In this document: positions 63,686 to 64,000 of the stretch, piece after piece
How the letters are laid out: each line of letters starts with the position of its first letter
Numbering within the stretch: the stretch's first letter is position 1
NCBI GenBank assembly: GCA_037074705.1
Contig: CM073595.1
Location: 48,417,639 to 48,481,638, forward strand
Source: Zhengitettix transpicula
Taxonomy: Eukaryota > Arthropoda > Insecta > Orthoptera > Tetrigidae
Direction of reading: 5' to 3'
DNA: 64,000 bases
Made by a program: the position numbers and the translations under genes
The notes under the pieces: model-generated
Told to the model about the DNA's origin: nothing
Databases searched by the model: none
What the model saw: the letters and a program-made list of their open reading frames with translations, nothing else

Positions 63686-63962
63686 ATTCAACTGGATAGG
63701 AATGAGGGATACAGAGCAGCTGTCTTACCGTAAATTGAAAGTTGGAAAATGAGAAAGGGGGTGGCTTAGCTGAAACTGAAGCTCAACCTCAGCACTTCCA
63801 TTCAGGGCACGACTCCACAGCCGGTTCACACATGGGCTGTTTCTTCTTCCTGAAGAAGGCTAACACCTCCACTAATTAGAACTTCCTCCAGTCCTAAATG
63901 GTGGCACCAAGCTTCTTTTTCAGGTAAGCCACCATCTATCTTTTCCTTTCCATACAAATTAT
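63686..63962. repeat. Palindromic-repeat arm plus a longer copy
   Basis: A GGATAGG-type left arm at 63686-63740 (core CTTACCGTAAATTG), then a copy at about 63745-63962 with GGTGGCTTAGCTGAAACTG on the left and TTTTTCAGGTAAGCCACC and CTTTCCATACAAATTA on the right. It lies in the VPS41 intron upstream of exon 63618. Confidence 0.8.
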
Positions 63963-64000
63963 CTATCTATATCTACATATAATTGCAGTTCAAACCTTCT

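Overview
This window is nuclear DNA from an animal, most likely an insect. It is AT-rich and mostly CpG-poor, with large GT-AG introns and many (TA)n runs, palindromic repeats and tRNA-derived SINEs. Its four genes are single-copy arthropod/vertebrate families, split into small exons whose phases join cleanly. The heavy repeat load and intron sizes suggest a large-genome, perhaps hemimetabolous insect; that is inference, and I cannot name a species.

Layout. (1) 36-8349 (+): the 3' part of a ceramide synthase gene (homeobox-like segment, TLC/Lag1 domain, acidic C-tail); its 5' exons lie left of the window. (2) 13192-24850 (-): a coiled-coil gene whose N-terminus and exon-by-exon similarity match vertebrate CCDC177, facing the ceramide synthase tail to tail. 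(3) 29003-53711 (+): a Rho GTPase-activating protein of the ARHGAP12/15/27 type (SH3, WW, PH, RhoGAP). A second, GC-rich first exon at 41217-41735 would give an isoform without SH3. It starts head to head with the coiled-coil gene. (4) 55560-63618 (-): most of VPS41, the HOPS subunit, ending in a RING-like domain; its first exons lie right of the window. It converges on the RhoGAP gene.

The genes are not an operon and share no obvious pathway: ceramide synthesis in the ER, a coiled-coil protein of unknown role, Rho signalling, and endosome-lysosome fusion.

The accessory content is richer. A family of palindromic (foldback/MITE-like) repeats occurs about 20 times, mainly in introns at 1.3-4.3, 10.7-15.1, 44-47.7, 51.9-52.1, 57.4-57.8 and 62.3-64 kb. 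Almost every copy, even decayed ones, keeps a core that reads as a near-ideal 5' splice site. The best copy (3756-4040) has about 118-bp arms that are almost identical. The family travels with (TA)n tracts and with a tRNA-derived SINE whose tail resembles the outer end of the palindromes. There are also a 363-bp hAT-like element with an 8-bp target duplication, a dead mariner transposase, a roughly 155-bp tandem repeat with six copies, and a CpG-rich domain at about 34.3-42.2 kb around the alternative RhoGAP promoter.

Exon edges were read by eye from splice consensus, reading phase and family similarity. Two 3' ends remain uncertain: the last exon of the coiled-coil gene and the last exon junction of VPS41.
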